Shown here in pieces: positions 35,585 to 43,151 of a stretch of DNA of 64,000 nucleotides; position 1 is the first letter of the stretch; each line of letters begins with the position of its first letter. The notes below the pieces were generated by a model. It had not been told where the DNA came from. It worked only from the letters and a program-made list of their open reading frames with translations, and did not search any database. The DNA comes from Flavobacteriales bacterium. Its GTDB lineage: Bacteria; Bacteroidota; Bacteroidia; Flavobacteriales; Flavobacteriaceae. The stretch covers positions 1 through 64,000 of the forward strand of contig JAGXRF010000082.1 of the NCBI GenBank assembly GCA_018335925.1. Reading direction: 5' to 3'. A program made the translations under genes and the position numbers.

Positions 35585-36312
35585 GAAATTAATTTTTGGG
35601 TAATGATTTGCTCTGTGTTGGCTATTAAATTTTCGATAGAATCTGAATTTACCGGATAGGCATGATGCAACTCAAATACCAATCGGTTTCCTAATCCCAT
35701 AGGAAAGGAGCCAAACTGAACCAACTTCCAAGAATTTTGAATAGAAACCGGAACAATCCATGCATCAGGTGCATATTTAAACAAGGTTTTTAAACCATTT
35801 TCTTGAAACTTTTTTGGGCTTCCGTTTCTACTTCTGGTACCTTCCGGAAAAATAACTACTGCTCTTTTGGTATCTTGAATGTATTGAGCTATTTTTTCTA
35901 TTTGAGCAATGGCTTGTTTGCCATCTTTCCTGTCGATTAACACCGAGCCACCATATTTTAAATTAAAAGATACGCTTGGAATGCCTTTACCTAACTCTTT
36001 TTTACTGATAAATTTTGGATGGGCTTTTCTAAAAAACCAAATCATAGGCGGAATATCGTACATGCTTTGGTGATTGGCTACAAAAATGATTGGACCTTGG
36101 CTTGGAATTTTATCCAATCCATTCATTTGGTATGTAGTTCCCAACAAATGGGTGGTTCTTACCAAAAAGAAATTCAAAACATCTACACTTTTTTTGTGTG
36201 CTTGGTAGCCAATTTTTAAACAGATCCATTGGATGGGATGAAACAGGCACAGCCAAAAACCAAAAACCAAATAATAAATGATGGATATCGGGTAAGAAAT
36301 GAGTTTTTGCAT
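35581..36312 (-). CDS. 1-acyl-sn-glycerol-3-phosphate acyltransferase family protein
   Basis: Membrane-associated PlsC-type acyltransferase that makes phosphatidic acid or a related lipid. The 243-residue protein has an N-terminal membrane helix, the catalytic NHQSMYD (HX4D) box and the acyl-acceptor block FPEGTRSRNG. ATG 36312 (MQKLISYP) is chosen because the longer frame starts at TTG inside the arsR operator. It is one of two such enzymes in the window and is coupled to the downstream HD hydrolase gene. Confidence 0.92.
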   Translation of the reverse strand: MQKLISYPISIIYYLVFGFWLCLFHPIQWICLKIGYQAHKKSVDVLNFFLVRTTHLLGTTYQMNGLDKIPSQGPIIFVANHQSMYDIPPMIWFFRKAHPKFISKKELGKGIPSVSFNLKYGGSVLIDRKDGKQAIAQIEKIAQYIQDTKRAVVIFPEGTRSRNGSPKKFQENGLKTLFKYAPDAWIVPVSIQNSWKLVQFGSFPMGLGNRLVFELHHAYPVNSDSIENLIANTEQIITQKLIS

Positions 36313-36374
36313 GAAAAAAATTTCTTCAAAATTAAAAATTTCTGATGGAATGCTTTCAATAAAATTATTTATCG

Positions 36375-36388
36375 TAATATTGCAATAT
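36375..36388 (+). promoter_or_regulatory. ars operon operator-promoter
   Basis: ATATTGCAATAT (36377-36388) is a perfect 12-bp palindrome. It overlaps TAATATTG (36375-36382), a 7-of-8 match to the TAnnTTTG -7 box. ArsR binding here would block polymerase. The predicted transcript start (about 36390) favours the second ATG (36402) of arsR. Confidence 0.6.
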
Positions 36389-36401
36389 AACAATGAATAA
36401 A

Positions 36402-36746
36402 ATGGGAGTAAGTAAAATAGAGCACTTTAGTGAAGTACAAAACAACACGGCTAACTTATTTAAAGCATTGGGGCATCCTGCCAGAATTGCCATCATAGAG
36501 CATTTAATTAAGGTAAATTCTTGTATTTGTGGAGATCTGGTGAACGAAATTCCGTTGGCACAACCAACCATTTCGCAACATTTAAAAGAATTAAAATTAG
36601 CAGGATTAATCAAAGGCACTGTAGAGGGTACAAGTGTTTGTTATTGTATAGATCCTGAGGCACTAGAAAAAACAATGGGATTTATTGGAAATATCCAAGG
36701 ATACATAGCAAACAAAAATGAAATCAATCAAAATCAATGTTGTTAA
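36402..36746 (+). CDS. arsR: ArsR-family metalloregulator
   Basis: A 114-residue winged-helix repressor that releases DNA on binding As(III)/Sb(III). It shows LFKALGHPARIAIIEHL, the metal-site helix NSCICGDLV (Cys-x-Cys), the recognition helix QPTISQHLKELKLAGL and the wing GTVEGTSVCYCI. The protein ends in Cys-Cys. ATG 36402 (MGVSKIEHF) is preferred; an ATG at 36393 would add three residues but lies almost at the predicted transcription start. It heads a five-gene arsenic operon. Confidence 0.9.
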   Translation: MGVSKIEHFSEVQNNTANLFKALGHPARIAIIEHLIKVNSCICGDLVNEIPLAQPTISQHLKELKLAGLIKGTVEGTSVCYCIDPEALEKTMGFIGNIQGYIANKNEINQNQCC

Positions 36747-36758
36747 TACATCAACCAT

Positions 36759-37229
36759 ATGAAACTTTCTGAAATTAAAAAAATCTTAGCTACTGTAGAT
36801 ACCGTTAATTTTATGCTTCCGGATGGTAGCTTTGTACCGGAACATTTTCATGTAACCGAAGTTGGTTTGGTTACTAAAAATTTTATTGACTGTGGAGGAA
36901 CTGTTCGTAAAGAAACTGTGGTTAACTTTCAATTATGGAATGCCAATGATTTTGAACATCGTTTAAAACCTCAAAAATTAATTAATATTATTGAGCTGTC
37001 AGAAAAAGTTTTAGGAATCCCAGACCATGAAATTGAAGTAGAATACCAAAGTGCTACTATAGGCAAGTATGATTTAAACTTTAACGGGACTGATTTTGTT
37101 TTAGTTAACAAGCAAACGGCTTGTTTGGCAGAGGACCAATGCGGAATTCCAAAACAAAAACCAAAAGTAAAATTATCCGAATGGGTTGCAGTAAATTCAT
37201 GTAGTACCCCTAATAGTAACTGTTGTTGA
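36759..37229 (+). CDS. DUF6428 family protein of ars operons
   Basis: A 156-residue soluble protein matching, as I recall, DUF6428, a family found in Bacteroidota arsenic operons. Recognisable stretches are NFMLPDGSFVPEHFHVTEVG and TKNFIDCGGTVR. The C-terminal third is Cys-bearing (ACLAEDQCG, then NSCS, ending SNCC) and could bind As(III); that is inference. It lies 12 bases after arsR and 9 before the methyltransferase gene. No enzymatic motif was recognised. Confidence 0.8.
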   Translation: MKLSEIKKILATVDTVNFMLPDGSFVPEHFHVTEVGLVTKNFIDCGGTVRKETVVNFQLWNANDFEHRLKPQKLINIIELSEKVLGIPDHEIEVEYQSATIGKYDLNFNGTDFVLVNKQTACLAEDQCGIPKQKPKVKLSEWVAVNSCSTPNSNCC

Positions 37230-37238
37230 TATTGAAAT

Positions 37239-37850
37239 ATGGAACTAAAAGAACATTGGGAACATGTTTTTACCACAAAAAAAATAGAAGAGGTTAGCTG
37301 GTACCAGCCAAAGCCAGAAACTTCCCTTAACTTTTTTACAGAAAATAATATCCCGAAAAGTGGATCTATTTTAGAAGTTGGTGGAGGAGATAGTTTTTTA
37401 ATGGATTTTTTGATAGAAATGGGGTATCAAAATCTACACCTATTAGATATTTCTGCCAATGCACTGCAAAGAATTCAACACAGATTAGGGGAAAAATCAA
37501 AAAAAGTAACTTTTATTGAGAGCAATATCATTGATTTTCAACCCAATCAAACTTTTGATGTTTGGCATGATAGAGCTTGTTTTCATTTTTTGAAAGATGA
37601 AAAACACATCCATGCTTACGTTGCAACCGCATCGAAGTTAATAACTTCTAATGGCCATTTGTTTATTGGGACTTTCTCTAAACAGGGACCATTAAAATGC
37701 AGTGGCTTAGAGATATCTCAATACGATGCAGCAGATTTAATCGCTTTGTTTGAAAAAGACTTTACACCCGTAAAATGTTTTCAAAGCAACCATCCTACTC
37801 CTTCCGGAAATATTCAAAACTTTACTTTTTGTCACTTTCAAAAAAAATAA
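37239..37850 (+). CDS. Class I SAM-dependent methyltransferase in the ars operon
   Basis: A 203-residue Rossmann methyltransferase. Motif I is ILEVGGGDSFLMDF, followed by the acidic end of strand 2 in NLHLLDISANAL, IDFQPNQTFDVWHDRACFHF and the C-terminal GTFSKQGPLKCSGL. WYQPKPETSLNF at the N-terminus is typical of a group annotated near arsenic genes. It lacks the Cys set expected of ArsM arsenite methyltransferases, so arsenic methylation is uncertain; a thiol or metabolite substrate is equally possible. Confidence 0.85.
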   Translation: MELKEHWEHVFTTKKIEEVSWYQPKPETSLNFFTENNIPKSGSILEVGGGDSFLMDFLIEMGYQNLHLLDISANALQRIQHRLGEKSKKVTFIESNIIDFQPNQTFDVWHDRACFHFLKDEKHIHAYVATASKLITSNGHLFIGTFSKQGPLKCSGLEISQYDAADLIALFEKDFTPVKCFQSNHPTPSGNIQNFTFCHFQKK

Positions 37851-37851
37851 C

Positions 37852-38472
37852 ATGTATCCAACTTTAATCGAAACCATTGCAAAGACATCTAAAATAACTA
37901 TTTCGGAGGACAGAAAACAAGTCCTTTCAAAGTTAGTTAGCTACCTAAATCAAAAAGCACAAAACCAAGAAACGATCCGTTTAAACTTTATTTGCACCCA
38001 CAATTCCAGAAGAAGTCATTTAAGCCAAATTTGGGCACAAACCATGGCAAATTACTTTCAAGTATCCAATATTCAATGTTACTCTGGAGGTACCGAAGCA
38101 ACAGCCATGTTTTGGAAAATAGCAGAAACTCTAACAAAACAAGGGTTTCAAATTCACCAACTTAGTAAAGGAAGCAATCCTGTTTATGCTATTAAGTTTG
38201 ATGCTAACGAACCGGCTGTTATTTGCTTTTCTAAAGTTTATTCTGATGCATTTAATCCGACAAACAACTTTGCAGCAATAATGACCTGTGGTAGTGCCGA
38301 TGAAGGTTGTCCGTTGGTATTAGGTGCAGAAGCTCGTTTTCCAATCAAATACGACGATCCAAAAGCATTTGACAACACGGAACAAATGACCGAAAAGTAC
38401 ATGGAAAGAAGTTTACAAATTGCCTCAGAAATGTCTTTTGTTTTTTCACAATTAATACAAATTAACCAATAA
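37852..38472 (+). CDS. Low-molecular-weight phosphatase-fold arsenate reductase-like protein
   Basis: A 206-residue protein of the LMW tyrosine phosphatase/ArsC fold. The P-loop is [12 protein letters not shown] (Cys-x5-Arg), and a C-terminal Asp-Pro pair lies in [20 protein letters not shown] and [14 protein letters not shown] match the Bacteroidota group found in ars operons; the Cys residues in the latter could serve the disulfide cascade of thioredoxin-linked ArsC. Reduction of As(V) to As(III), exported by Acr3 next door, is the likely role. It starts one base after the methyltransferase stop. Confidence 0.85.
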   Translation: MYPTLIETIAKTSKITISEDRKQVLSKLVSYLNQKAQNQETIRLNFICTHNSRRSHLSQIWAQTMANYFQVSNIQCYSGGTEATAMFWKIAETLTKQGFQIHQLSKGSNPVYAIKFDANEPAVICFSKVYSDAFNPTNNFAAIMTCGSADEGCPLVLGAEARFPIKYDDPKAFDNTEQMTEKYMERSLQIASEMSFVFSQLIQINQ

Positions 38473-38479
38473 CAATAAA

Positions 38480-39544
38480 ATGTCTTCCAACCATTGCACT
38501 CCAGTCATTGAAAATAAAAAACTAAGCTTTTTAGATCGCTACTTAACCTTATGGATATTTATTGCTATGGCATTAGGAGTTGCTATGGGTTATTTATCTC
38601 CCAACACCAGCAAATACATCGAATCGATGTCGAGCGGTACTACCAACATTCCATTAGCCATTGGATTAATTTTAATGATGTATCCTCCATTGGCAAAAGT
38701 CAACTACAGTAAAATGGGGGAAGTTTTTAAAAACACCAAAGTTTTAGGCACCTCCTTGTTATTAAACTGGGTGATTGGTCCTATATTGATGTTTGTTTTG
38801 GCAATTGTTTTTTTGCCAAACTATCCGGAATACCAAATGGGAGTAATTTTAATTGGTTTAGCCCGATGTATAGCCATGGTGGTTGTTTGGAACGATTTGG
38901 CCAACGGTAATCGTGAATATGCAGCCGGATTGATTGCCTTAAACAGTATTTTTCAAGTGTTTTTTTATAGTTTTTTTGCCTACTTATTTATCCAAGTGAT
39001 TCCGAATTGGTTAGGTTTACAAAGTCAGGAAATTGAAATTAGTATGGTTCAAATTGCAGAAAGTGTAGGTATTTATTTAGGAATACCTTTTACTTTGGGC
39101 TTTTTAAGCCGATATTTTTTGATTAAGTGGAAAGGAGAACAATGGTTTCAGGAAGTGTATGTGCCAAAAATTTCACCAATTACTTTAATTGCTTTGTTGG
39201 CAACGATTTTATTGATGTTTAGCTTAAAAGGAGAGCTAATTGTGCAAATTCCGATGGATGTGGTGCTTATTGCCATTCCGTTGGTAATATATTTTAGCAT
39301 CATGTTTTTTGTGAGTTTGTATCTAGGTAAGATGTTTGGAGCAGACTACTCTAAAGCTACAGCCATTGCCTTTACTGCAACCGGTAACAATTTTGAATTA
39401 GCCATAGCAGTTGCAATTGGGGTTTTTGGTTTACAAAGCGGACAAGCTTTTGCTGGTGTGGTTGGACCATTAATTGAAGTCCCTGCATTAATCTTACTTG
39501 TGCGAGCAGCAATATATTTGAAAAACAAATGGTTTACTACATAA
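38480..39544 (+). CDS. Acr3-type arsenite efflux permease
   Basis: A 354-residue inner-membrane carrier with ten predicted helices in the bile acid/arsenite transporter fold. Diagnostic stretches are [23 protein letters not shown] (read as [14 protein letters not shown], with the essential Cys) and [19 protein letters not shown]. It exports As(III) driven by the membrane potential. It is the last gene of the ars operon, 7 bases behind the reductase, and an imperfect hairpin follows. Confidence 0.94.
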   Translation: MSSNHCTPVIENKKLSFLDRYLTLWIFIAMALGVAMGYLSPNTSKYIESMSSGTTNIPLAIGLILMMYPPLAKVNYSKMGEVFKNTKVLGTSLLLNWVIGPILMFVLAIVFLPNYPEYQMGVILIGLARCIAMVVVWNDLANGNREYAAGLIALNSIFQVFFYSFFAYLFIQVIPNWLGLQSQEIEISMVQIAESVGIYLGIPFTLGFLSRYFLIKWKGEQWFQEVYVPKISPITLIALLATILLMFSLKGELIVQIPMDVVLIAIPLVIYFSIMFFVSLYLGKMFGADYSKATAIAFTATGNNFELAIAVAIGVFGLQSGQAFAGVVGPLIEVPALILLVRAAIYLKNKWFTT

Positions 39545-39575
39545 GAAAAGCTCCCGTTTCCGGAAGCTTCTTTAG
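39543..39575 (+). terminator. Probable ars operon terminator
   Basis: An imperfect hairpin (AAGAA..GCT..CC against GG..AGC..TTCTT) directly after the acr3 stop, with a bulge on the left arm, between convergent genes. Confidence 0.45.
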
Positions 39576-39595
39576 TACTAACTCTAATCAATCTT

Positions 39596-40159
39596 TTATA
39601 TGTATTGAAATTGCAGATTAAATTCAATTTCAATCATTTCGTTTAAAACAACAAAACCTAATAATTTTTTGGGTGTTTCCAGCTTAAAATCTTTGATGCT
39701 AAACTTTAAAGTGCCATTTACCAAATTGGTTTTACTTTGGTGGGTTACCGGAATATCATAAGTGTTTTTAACTCCGGCAATTTCCACTTCTACCGTAGCA
39801 ATCATGTTTTGATTTTGTTGGTTAATTTGTTTAACCTCTAAAAAAACATGGTTGTATTCTTCAGCTTTAATAGTAGTTTTCAAATCTTTGGTTATCATTT
39901 TGTGACGACAATCAAAACCTTTGCTACTGATGCCTAATTTAGCTCCTTGTAAAATAAGTTTTGGATTGGATTTAGTAGCAACTATGGCAACTTCCTCTTG
40001 TAAAAACTTACCATTATAACGGCATTCAAATTTGTTAACATTCGATTTTCCACGAATCACAACTTCGCTTTCCGGCTGAATTTTCACCTTGGTCCTTATA
40101 GTTGGGTTGCTATTAAATCCGACTAAAAGGAACAACAATAAAAAAACTAGAGGTTTCAT
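39596..40159 (-). CDS. YceI-family periplasmic protein (first of two)
   Basis: A 187-residue exported protein with a signal peptide (MKPLVFLLLFLLVGFNS). It matches the lipocalin-like YceI fold: VVIRGKSNVNKFECRY at the start, and the C-terminal VNGTLKFSIKDFKLE, KLLGFVVLNEMIEIEFNL. YceI proteins bind isoprenoid or fatty ligands in the periplasm. It is the third gene of the YceI-porin-YceI group, 82 bases behind the porin, and more divergent than its partner at 41544. Confidence 0.8.
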   Translation of the reverse strand: MKPLVFLLLFLLVGFNSNPTIRTKVKIQPESEVVIRGKSNVNKFECRYNGKFLQEEVAIVATKSNPKLILQGAKLGISSKGFDCRHKMITKDLKTTIKAEEYNHVFLEVKQINQQNQNMIATVEVEIAGVKNTYDIPVTHQSKTNLVNGTLKFSIKDFKLETPKKLLGFVVLNEMIEIEFNLQFQYI

Positions 40160-40241
40160 GGTTTTAGTGTTTTAAAGAAAGACGATAAACAAATCATAAT
40201 ATAAAGTTACAAAAAGTTTATCGTCTTTCCAACTATTTGGT

Positions 40242-41516
40242 TTAGAAGCTAATTACAGCCTCCGCAGTAAATCCGTTGAACTTACCATCTCTTAAGATAC
40301 TATTGGTTGGATAGTCGTTATATTTTTGGCTTACATATTCAATTTTAGTTAATATGTTTTTAGTTAAGAACCAACCAGCTGCCATTTGAAATCTACTTAC
40401 ACTAATATCGGTTTTAGCAACTGTTTGTGTAGCTGCTAAAGTTCCATCCACAGTTGTGTATCTACCAGCAACATAAAACTTGTCTTCTTTACCAAATCTG
40501 TATAAAAGTTCTCCACTAATTTGTGACCAGTTTCTTCTTTCTGTTTCTGCGGTTGTTCTACCTGAAATAGTTTCGTACATACCAAAGAACTCTAATCCTT
40601 TATATTTTAAGAAAGGGTTAATCATGATGGCATTTAACTTGTTAGTCAACCCAGGGTTTACCAAACCTGAAGAGAAATTACCCGCAGATGTAGCATTGGT
40701 AGGCTCCATTACAAAATAGTATCTAGATCCTGCTCTGTCGCCACCAAATAAATAAGTTCTGGCAGATTGTGCACTTTGGTACATAGATCCTGTTAAACGC
40801 AAACGGAAATCATCATTAATTTGTTTGTCATAACCTATTTTAGCAACAATAGAAGGGCTGGTTGCACTTGGAGCATTTGCTCCTTGGTTTAATTTACCAT
40901 TGGTTACCCCAAACATCCCGATGAAACCATTTCTTCGGTAGTAAATCTCCATACCAACTTCAGTTGTAAAATCATCTAAAATATAAGTTCCAACAAATGG
41001 GTTATAAATTGCTTGTGCATTATCTGTTCTTCTAAAGTGAGCATCCCCATAGTTAATTTCCATGTGACCAAATTTAAAGGTTACATACTTCATCAAATTT
41101 TCTGCAAAGTTTTCTTTAATAAAATCTAAACGGTCAATCAAAATGTATCCCCCTTTTACATAAGGTTCTGGATGGTGACGAGAAGACAAATAGGTTCTTA
41201 AATGCATACGTACCCCATGATACAAAGCAACGTCTAAATCTAAGTTAGCAGTAGCAAGGTTAAAATTATTTCCAATTGCAATTAATGGAACTGCTCCAGA
41301 GTTTTGGTGTTCTAATGCTTGGTATTGCAACGTAGAAGCTCCACCAATTCGTACTTTAACTCCATCAAAGGTAGATTTTTCATCTTTAGGGTCTTCAAAA
41401 ACGTTGATACCCCTTTGGTCTGGTTGACGGAAATTGTCTAAATTCCTGTCTTGTTGTGCTTGAACTCCGAAAGATAATCCTAAGGCAAGCAAGGCTAATT
41501 TAATGGTTGTTTTCAT
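40242..41516 (-). CDS. Outer-membrane porin-like beta-barrel protein
   Basis: A 424-residue exported protein: signal peptide MKTTIKLALLALGLSFGVQA, then regular amphipathic strands (FDGVKVRIGGASTLQYQAL, VTFKFGHMEINYGDAHF, GMEIYYRRNGFIGMFG, FYVAGRYTTVDG) and a final strand GFTAEAVISF ending in Phe as outer-membrane proteins do. Substrate is unknown. The true start is ATG 41516; the longer frame begins at TTG. It lies 27 bases behind the YceI gene at 41544 and likely shares its promoter. Confidence 0.82.
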   Translation of the reverse strand: MKTTIKLALLALGLSFGVQAQQDRNLDNFRQPDQRGINVFEDPKDEKSTFDGVKVRIGGASTLQYQALEHQNSGAVPLIAIGNNFNLATANLDLDVALYHGVRMHLRTYLSSRHHPEPYVKGGYILIDRLDFIKENFAENLMKYVTFKFGHMEINYGDAHFRRTDNAQAIYNPFVGTYILDDFTTEVGMEIYYRRNGFIGMFGVTNGKLNQGANAPSATSPSIVAKIGYDKQINDDFRLRLTGSMYQSAQSARTYLFGGDRAGSRYYFVMEPTNATSAGNFSSGLVNPGLTNKLNAIMINPFLKYKGLEFFGMYETISGRTTAETERRNWSQISGELLYRFGKEDKFYVAGRYTTVDGTLAATQTVAKTDISVSRFQMAAGWFLTKNILTKIEYVSQKYNDYPTNSILRDGKFNGFTAEAVISF

Positions 41517-41543
41517 GATAGTCAAAATTTATAAAAAGGTTAT

Positions 41544-42107
41544 TTATTGGTACATTACTTTAAAATTCACGGTAACTTCTTCACCGGTTTTGATGGTTCC
41601 CATCAATGCTTTTGGGGGTTCTACCCCATAATGTGTCATATTTAATTTGTGTTTTCCGATTAACACAAGTTTGTTTCCTTGCACTTGAGCTGAAGCAACT
41701 AAAACAATAGTTTTGGTTGTTCCTGCAATGGTTAAATCACCAGACAATTCTAATTGGTAATTATTATCAGATAATTTGGTCATTTTTTGCACTTTGGTCA
41801 TTTTAAAATCGATGGTTTTAAACTTAGTGCTGTTTAATGCTTTGTAGGTGTTTTTGTCCATCCCACTTTTCCCACTTTTTAATTGTTCTACTTCAACAGA
41901 AAAAGTCAACTGATTAATTTTTAAAGCGGTTTCTAATTGAGCGTTCATTTTTCCATTCATCACTTTTGCTTCCACAGTCCAATCGTGTACATTAGAAGTT
42001 CCATCTACAGTAACTTTAGAATCGTTAGTATTCAATTTTAAATCTTGGGCAAAAGAGGCAACAAAGAAGAGAGATATAAAGACTCTTAAAATTTTATTGG
42101 CTTTCAT
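41544..42107 (-). CDS. YceI-family periplasmic protein (second of two)
   Basis: A 187-residue protein with signal peptide ending around FFVASFAQ. Canonical YceI features are KVTVDGTSNVHDWTVEA, KSGMDKNTYKALNSTKF, YQLELSGDLTIAGTTK and LNMTHYGVEPPKALMGT. It probably binds a hydrophobic ligand in the periplasm. ATG 42107 is used; the longer frame starts at a non-ATG codon. It is the first gene of the group, with a dyad (42162-42175) about 60 bases upstream suggestive of a Crp/Fnr-family activator. Confidence 0.88.
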   Translation of the reverse strand: MKANKILRVFISLFFVASFAQDLKLNTNDSKVTVDGTSNVHDWTVEAKVMNGKMNAQLETALKINQLTFSVEVEQLKSGKSGMDKNTYKALNSTKFKTIDFKMTKVQKMTKLSDNNYQLELSGDLTIAGTTKTIVLVASAQVQGNKLVLIGKHKLNMTHYGVEPPKALMGTIKTGEEVTVNFKVMYQ

Positions 42108-42161
42108 AATATTTGTTTTAAAATTATACTGCAAATTTCTGTTGTGTATTTTTCAAAAATC

Positions 42162-42175
42162 ATGACATTTGTCAT
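42162..42175 (-). promoter_or_regulatory. Crp/Fnr-type dyad upstream of the YceI-porin operon
   Basis: ATGACA-TT-TGTCAT is a perfect palindrome containing the core TGAC-N4-GTCA, 55-68 bases before the YceI ATG. A near -7 box (7 of 8, minus strand, 42132-42139) would put the dyad centre about 43 bases before the transcription start, as for class II activation. Confidence 0.5.
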
Positions 42176-42286
42176 TTTTGTTAATGAACGGTTAATAAGT
42201 CGTGTGAGAAAACACACGTTTTTCATTTTATTGCTCTCATTTTTAGTGTATTATAAAAGATATTTGTTGGTTTAAATTTTTTTTGT

Positions 42287-43084
42287 TTGGAAATTATTTT
42301 TTCTTTTTTTCAAGAAATAACGATTTTAGATTTCGTTTTTGTGCTTTTTTTCTCGCTAATTGCAGGATTTATGGACGCCATTGTTGGTGGAGGTGGACTT
42401 ATTCAGCTACCTGCTTTGATGATTAGTTTACCGCAAACTTCACTACCAACGCTTTTTGGCACAAATAAAATTGCAGCTATTTCAGGAACTAGCTTGGCTG
42501 CTTATCAGTATGCCAAAAAAATAAACTTTCATTATAAATTATTATGGATAATTGGTTTTTCGGCATTAATTGCTTCTTGGTATGGTGCTACAGTAGTCAG
42601 TAAAATTAATCCTGAAGTACTTAAGCCTTTGGTATTGGTACTGCTGATAGCCATGGCTGTTTATACTTTTATCAAAAAACAAATGGGAAACCTTTCTAAT
42701 CAAAGTTTTATCCAAACCAAAACATTTGTAATTGGCATACTTTTAGGAATAGTGATTGGTTTTTACGATGGCTTTTTTGGTCCAGGAACTGGAAGCTTTT
42801 TAGTATTTGGAATGGTGTTGTTTTTGCGGTTTGACTTTTTACATGCTTCAGCTTATGCAAAAATCATCAATATTTTAACTAACATTGGAGCTCTTTCTTT
42901 TTTTATTTACCACGAAAATTATCTTCTAATTATGGCAATTGGAATGGCTATTTGTAACATAGTTGGCAATTATATTGGCACTAAAATGGCATTTGAAAAA
43001 GGAAATGAATTTATACGGAAAATATTTTTGGCCATTTTATGTTTAATGATTTTTCGTTACGGTTGGGAGGTTTTTACATCTTAA
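42287..43084 (+). CDS. TSUP-family (TauE/SafE) permease
   Basis: A 265-residue inner-membrane protein with eight hydrophobic segments in two repeats. Each begins with a glycine-rich family motif: AGFMDAIVGGGGLIQLPAL in the first half and GFYDGFFGPGTGSF in the second. TSUP proteins move organosulfur or sulfur oxyanions such as sulfite; the substrate here is unknown. No upstream ATG exists, so a TTG start (42287) is inferred; the next ATG would remove the first helix. It is divergent from the YceI operon and stands alone. Confidence 0.88.
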   Translation: MEIIFSFFQEITILDFVFVLFFSLIAGFMDAIVGGGGLIQLPALMISLPQTSLPTLFGTNKIAAISGTSLAAYQYAKKINFHYKLLWIIGFSALIASWYGATVVSKINPEVLKPLVLVLLIAMAVYTFIKKQMGNLSNQSFIQTKTFVIGILLGIVIGFYDGFFGPGTGSFLVFGMVLFLRFDFLHASAYAKIINILTNIGALSFFIYHENYLLIMAIGMAICNIVGNYIGTKMAFEKGNEFIRKIFLAILCLMIFRYGWEVFTS

Positions 43085-43151
43085 AAATTTTAAATTCGTT
43101 TTTTTTATAATTTTATAAAATTCAATGGGATAGTAAAACTTCAGGCTTTTT

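Noticed and set aside
36313..36393. Longer N-terminus of the PlsC-type protein
   Set aside because: It would start at TTG inside the ars operator and add a non-family segment; ATG 36312 begins with the membrane helix.
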